Source: SIG622 sp045652245 (GTDB lineage Bacteria > Bacillota > Clostridia > Oscillospirales > CAG-382). From it: DNA of 62,726 nucleotides. The position numbers and the translations under genes were made by a program. Below, piece by piece: positions 61,455 to 62,726 of the stretch. Positions within the stretch are counted from its first letter, which is position 1; every line of letters begins with the position of its first letter. Under the pieces are notes generated by a model that did not search any database, was not told the origin of the DNA, and saw nothing but the letters and a program-made list of their open reading frames with translations. Where the stretch lies: the NCBI GenBank assembly GCA_045652245.1, contig JAZRTY010000008.1, forward strand, positions 1-62,726. Reading direction: 5' to 3'.

Positions 61455-61812
61455 ATACCTTCACTCCTTTCTTTGCATACTCTTGTTGGATTGCTCCAAG
61501 CACCTTCATCACCTCGTCAGCAGTTCGTTTGTATTCAAGCTCATCCACAAATCCAAGCGAGTGCGCCTTCGCAGCAATTTGATTCATACTTACACCCAAA
61601 CGTCTTAGCTCACGAGTAAATTCTTTCACCTCTACCGAGGGCGGTTCAATGGGAGCGATCCATTGAATGACGAGGCGGAGATACTTACTCTTGTCACGAC
61701 CGAAGGTTGCTGCATTTTCGCATAGCTTCTGATATTCCTCGTCGTTCAAATAAAACTTAACGAGGTTCTTACGTTTGCGCCCACCTTTTACTTTAACTTG
61801 CTTTTCTTCCAT
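61441..61812 (-). CDS. mobC: Mobilization accessory protein MobC
   Basis: A 123-aa relaxosome protein with a basic N-terminus (KVKGGRKRKNLVKFYLNDEE) of ribbon-helix-helix type and the MobC signature RELRRLGVSMNQIAAKAH. It helps open oriT for the relaxase. ATG 61812 follows AAGGAGGAC; a longer open frame continues into the structured leader without a site. Confidence 0.88.
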   Translation of the reverse strand: MEEKQVKVKGGRKRKNLVKFYLNDEEYQKLCENAATFGRDKSKYLRLVIQWIAPIEPPSVEVKEFTRELRRLGVSMNQIAAKAHSLGFVDELEYKRTADEVMKVLGAIQQEYAKKGVKVFGNN

Positions 61813-62035
61813 TTGAATTGTCCTCCTTGATTTTTTCAAAATTCTGTTGCGGATTTCTAAGTACGGGGGTATGGGGTTCTCCCCACCTTTCGCATTTTGT
61901 GTCCACAAATGCAGTGCTTGTCAAGAAAATTGACGGACTGAAAGTCCGTGATAACTTAGAGGTAAACTCTCACGTCTGACTCGCCGTTTTTACCTTCCGA
62001 GAAAGCACTCAAAATTGATTTGACAAAACAAAAAA
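61813..62035 (-). other. Leader of mobC containing a candidate origin of transfer
   Basis: Contains the imperfect inverted repeat GCATTTTGTG-TC-CACAAATGC (61892-61912), a TGGGG/CCCCA hairpin (61872-61885) next to TCTAAGTACGGGGGTATGG (61857-61874), and a perfect ACGGACT/AGTCCGT hairpin (61933-61949). An inverted repeat beside a short conserved nick region upstream of mobC is the usual oriT layout. The nick site itself cannot be assigned by eye. Confidence 0.45.
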
Positions 62036-62131
62036 GACCCGTACTTACACACACGGATCACGGGAAACACCAAAAAGCGAACGGCGCACGTTCGCTTAAA
62101 AATGTCCCGCGCCTATGTATAAGTACGAGTC
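62036..62131 (-). ncRNA. Candidate 96-nt rod-like structured RNA or attenuator upstream of mobC
   Basis: On the minus strand an outer stem of 15 bp (arms 62117-62131 and 62036-62050, GTACTTA core, few mismatches) encloses a second stem (CGCGGGA with TCCCGTG) and a perfect inner hairpin AAGCGAACG/CGTTCGCTT (62075-62097). The outer stem is followed by TTTTTTGTTTTG, as in an intrinsic terminator. It could be a small RNA, a mob-operon attenuator or part of oriT. Confidence 0.45.
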
Positions 62132-62498
62132 TAAAAGCTCGTTTCGATAAGAGAATGCAAGCGCATTCAATGCCGGTTTAGTGGCTGATGGCGACGGATT
62201 TCTTGTGAAATAGATTACTAATCATCGGCAGATGAGCCGAGCGTTCTGTCTTGTTTTCCAAGCGGCACGAGGTTCGTTCTCCACCGCAAGTATTCACGCA
62301 AAATATATCTTATTCAGTTGTATATGTATCAACTTTGATGGCAATACTAATAATGGGAAAGTATGCCATATCAAAATTGAGTATTATATTATATCACAAG
62401 CAAAGGAATTTGTCAATAGGTTTTGCGAAAATATTTTTAAAAAGTTGTGAAAGGTTGTAAAATGCCCTCGCTCCATTTCGGAACGAGGGACTAAAATA
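62132..62498. other. Non-coding stretch between the mob region and the ABC-2 permease gene
   Basis: Holds a short GAATGC/GCATTC hairpin (62153-62168), AT-rich sequence from 62300 and the terminator near 62465-62489. Short open frames here have no ribosome-binding sites or recognisable products. A boundary of the element could lie within it. Confidence 0.4.
62465..62489 (-). terminator. Hairpin after the ABC-2 permease gene
   Basis: Ten-base arms CCCTCGCTCC/GGAACGAGGG with one mismatch and a 5-base loop, 9 bases beyond the permease stop on the minus strand; followed by CATTTTAC. Confidence 0.65.
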
Positions 62499-62726
62499 CT
62501 ACATTTCTTTCTTTTTATAGAACACAACGGATAAGTACCAAGAAAGCACATATATTCCGATACCTACAAGGCAAGCAATAGGCAGAACGGCGTTCAGTTG
62601 AATTTCGTTTTGCAGACCTTCCTTAAAGATCGTAGTTGCGATAATGCTTCCTGCACATACCACGCCTATCATCACGTAGTACGCACCGCGCCCTTTTTCT
62701 ACTCCATATTTGAAAACAAATGGGAG
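62499..62726 (-). CDS. ABC-2 type transporter permease, 3' end only
   Basis: Open on the minus strand from the window edge to TAG at 62499, giving the last 75 residues of a membrane protein. It shows GVEKGRGAYYVMIGVV, a helix pair (GVVCAGSIIATTIF; LPIACLVGIGIYVLSWYLSV) and a basic end VFYKKKEM. This pattern matches the C-terminus of ABC-2 permeases of the small exporter type. Codon use resembles the mobile element rather than the host genes, so it is probably cargo. The ATPase gene would be expected upstream, outside the window. Confidence 0.65.
   Translation of the reverse strand, partial: LPFVFKYGVEKGRGAYYVMIGVVCAGSIIATTIFKEGLQNEIQLNAVLPIACLVGIGIYVLSWYLSVVFYKKKEM

Larger units (their letters stand above)
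57130..62726. mobile_element. Integrative mobilizable element, left part; right end outside or near window edge
   Basis: Inferred from a large serine recombinase at the left edge, two small accessory genes, relaxase and MobC, all on the minus strand, with visibly higher GC content than the flanking genes. No replication, type IV coupling or secretion genes are seen, so it would need a helper for transfer. The left boundary lies between the YkvI-type start (57075) and the recombinase stop. I could not find matching attachment repeats by eye, and the right boundary may be beyond the window. Confidence 0.8.

Noticed and set aside
62232..62460. Short plus-strand open frames near the right edge
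   Set aside because: Overlapping frames of about 70 codons without ribosome-binding sites or family features, in AT-rich intergenic DNA.

Overview
The window reads as a chromosome segment of a low-GC anaerobic member of the Clostridia (Firmicutes), probably a gut commensal. Shine-Dalgarno sites are strong (GGAGG), many promoters are near-consensus with 17-nt spacers, and a few genes start with TTG or GTG. The gene content also fits: an Rnf complex, pyruvate formate-lyase with its activase, a flavodiiron protein, a family-4 Fe-S uracil-DNA glycosylase, MecA, LuxS, and a Clostridia-type mobilizable element. I see no tRNA, rRNA or CRISPR array. Genus cannot be fixed from this sequence alone.

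Layout. 1-2064: end of GAPDH, then pssA and a yfcE phosphodiesterase. 2108-8700 (minus strand): a flavodiiron protein fused to flavin-reductase and rubredoxin domains, an iron-type ABC uptake operon, luxS and a secreted CAP-domain protein. 8985-10478 (minus): a decayed phage structural-gene remnant carrying a probable DUF6883-like toxin domain, a DUF4926-like partner and three tiny genes. 10695-15762: livKHMGF branched-chain amino acid importer. 15802-20002: an AraC regulator divergent from nagB, nagA and a Gfo/Idh oxidoreductase. 20148-26739: ABC exporter, uvrA and an ABC-F protein. 26828-30812 (minus): potABCD polyamine importer. 31157-32437 (minus): uracil-DNA glycosylase and mecA. 32695-37639: rnfCDGEAB. 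37682-40848 (minus): cysteine desulfurase and YgiQ. 41159-44910: asnA, asnS and an aspartate-type aminotransferase. 45139-47342: secDF. 47483-50667: a GH36-like glycosidase and an unknown TIM-barrel-like protein. 50744-52527 (minus): RluA-type pseudouridine synthase and an aldo/keto reductase. 52852-55985: a two-gene pyruvate formate-lyase plus pflA. 56014-57075 (minus): a YkvI-type transporter. From about 57130 to the window end: an integrative mobilizable element with a large serine recombinase, two small genes, relaxase, MobC and the 3' end of an ABC-2 permease gene.

How the genes work together. Rnf, pyruvate formate-lyase, GAPDH and the flavodiiron protein fit a fermentative anaerobe that makes acetyl-CoA plus formate, balances ferredoxin against NAD and copes with traces of oxygen. 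The aminotransferase-asnA-asnS set forms a short route from oxaloacetate to Asn-tRNA. The nag genes feed amino sugars into glycolysis.

The most unusual items are: (1) a pyruvate formate-lyase whose glycyl-radical domain is a separate 80-aa gene while the catalytic chain carries an unrelated Cys-containing tail; (2) a tightly packed array of about ten distinct hairpins in 460 bp of non-coding DNA inside the mobile element; (3) the phage-remnant toxin/immunity-like island, including a zinc-ribbon gene whose start codon appears mutated to ACG; (4) a 96-nt rod-like structure with a U-tract and a candidate oriT upstream of mobC.
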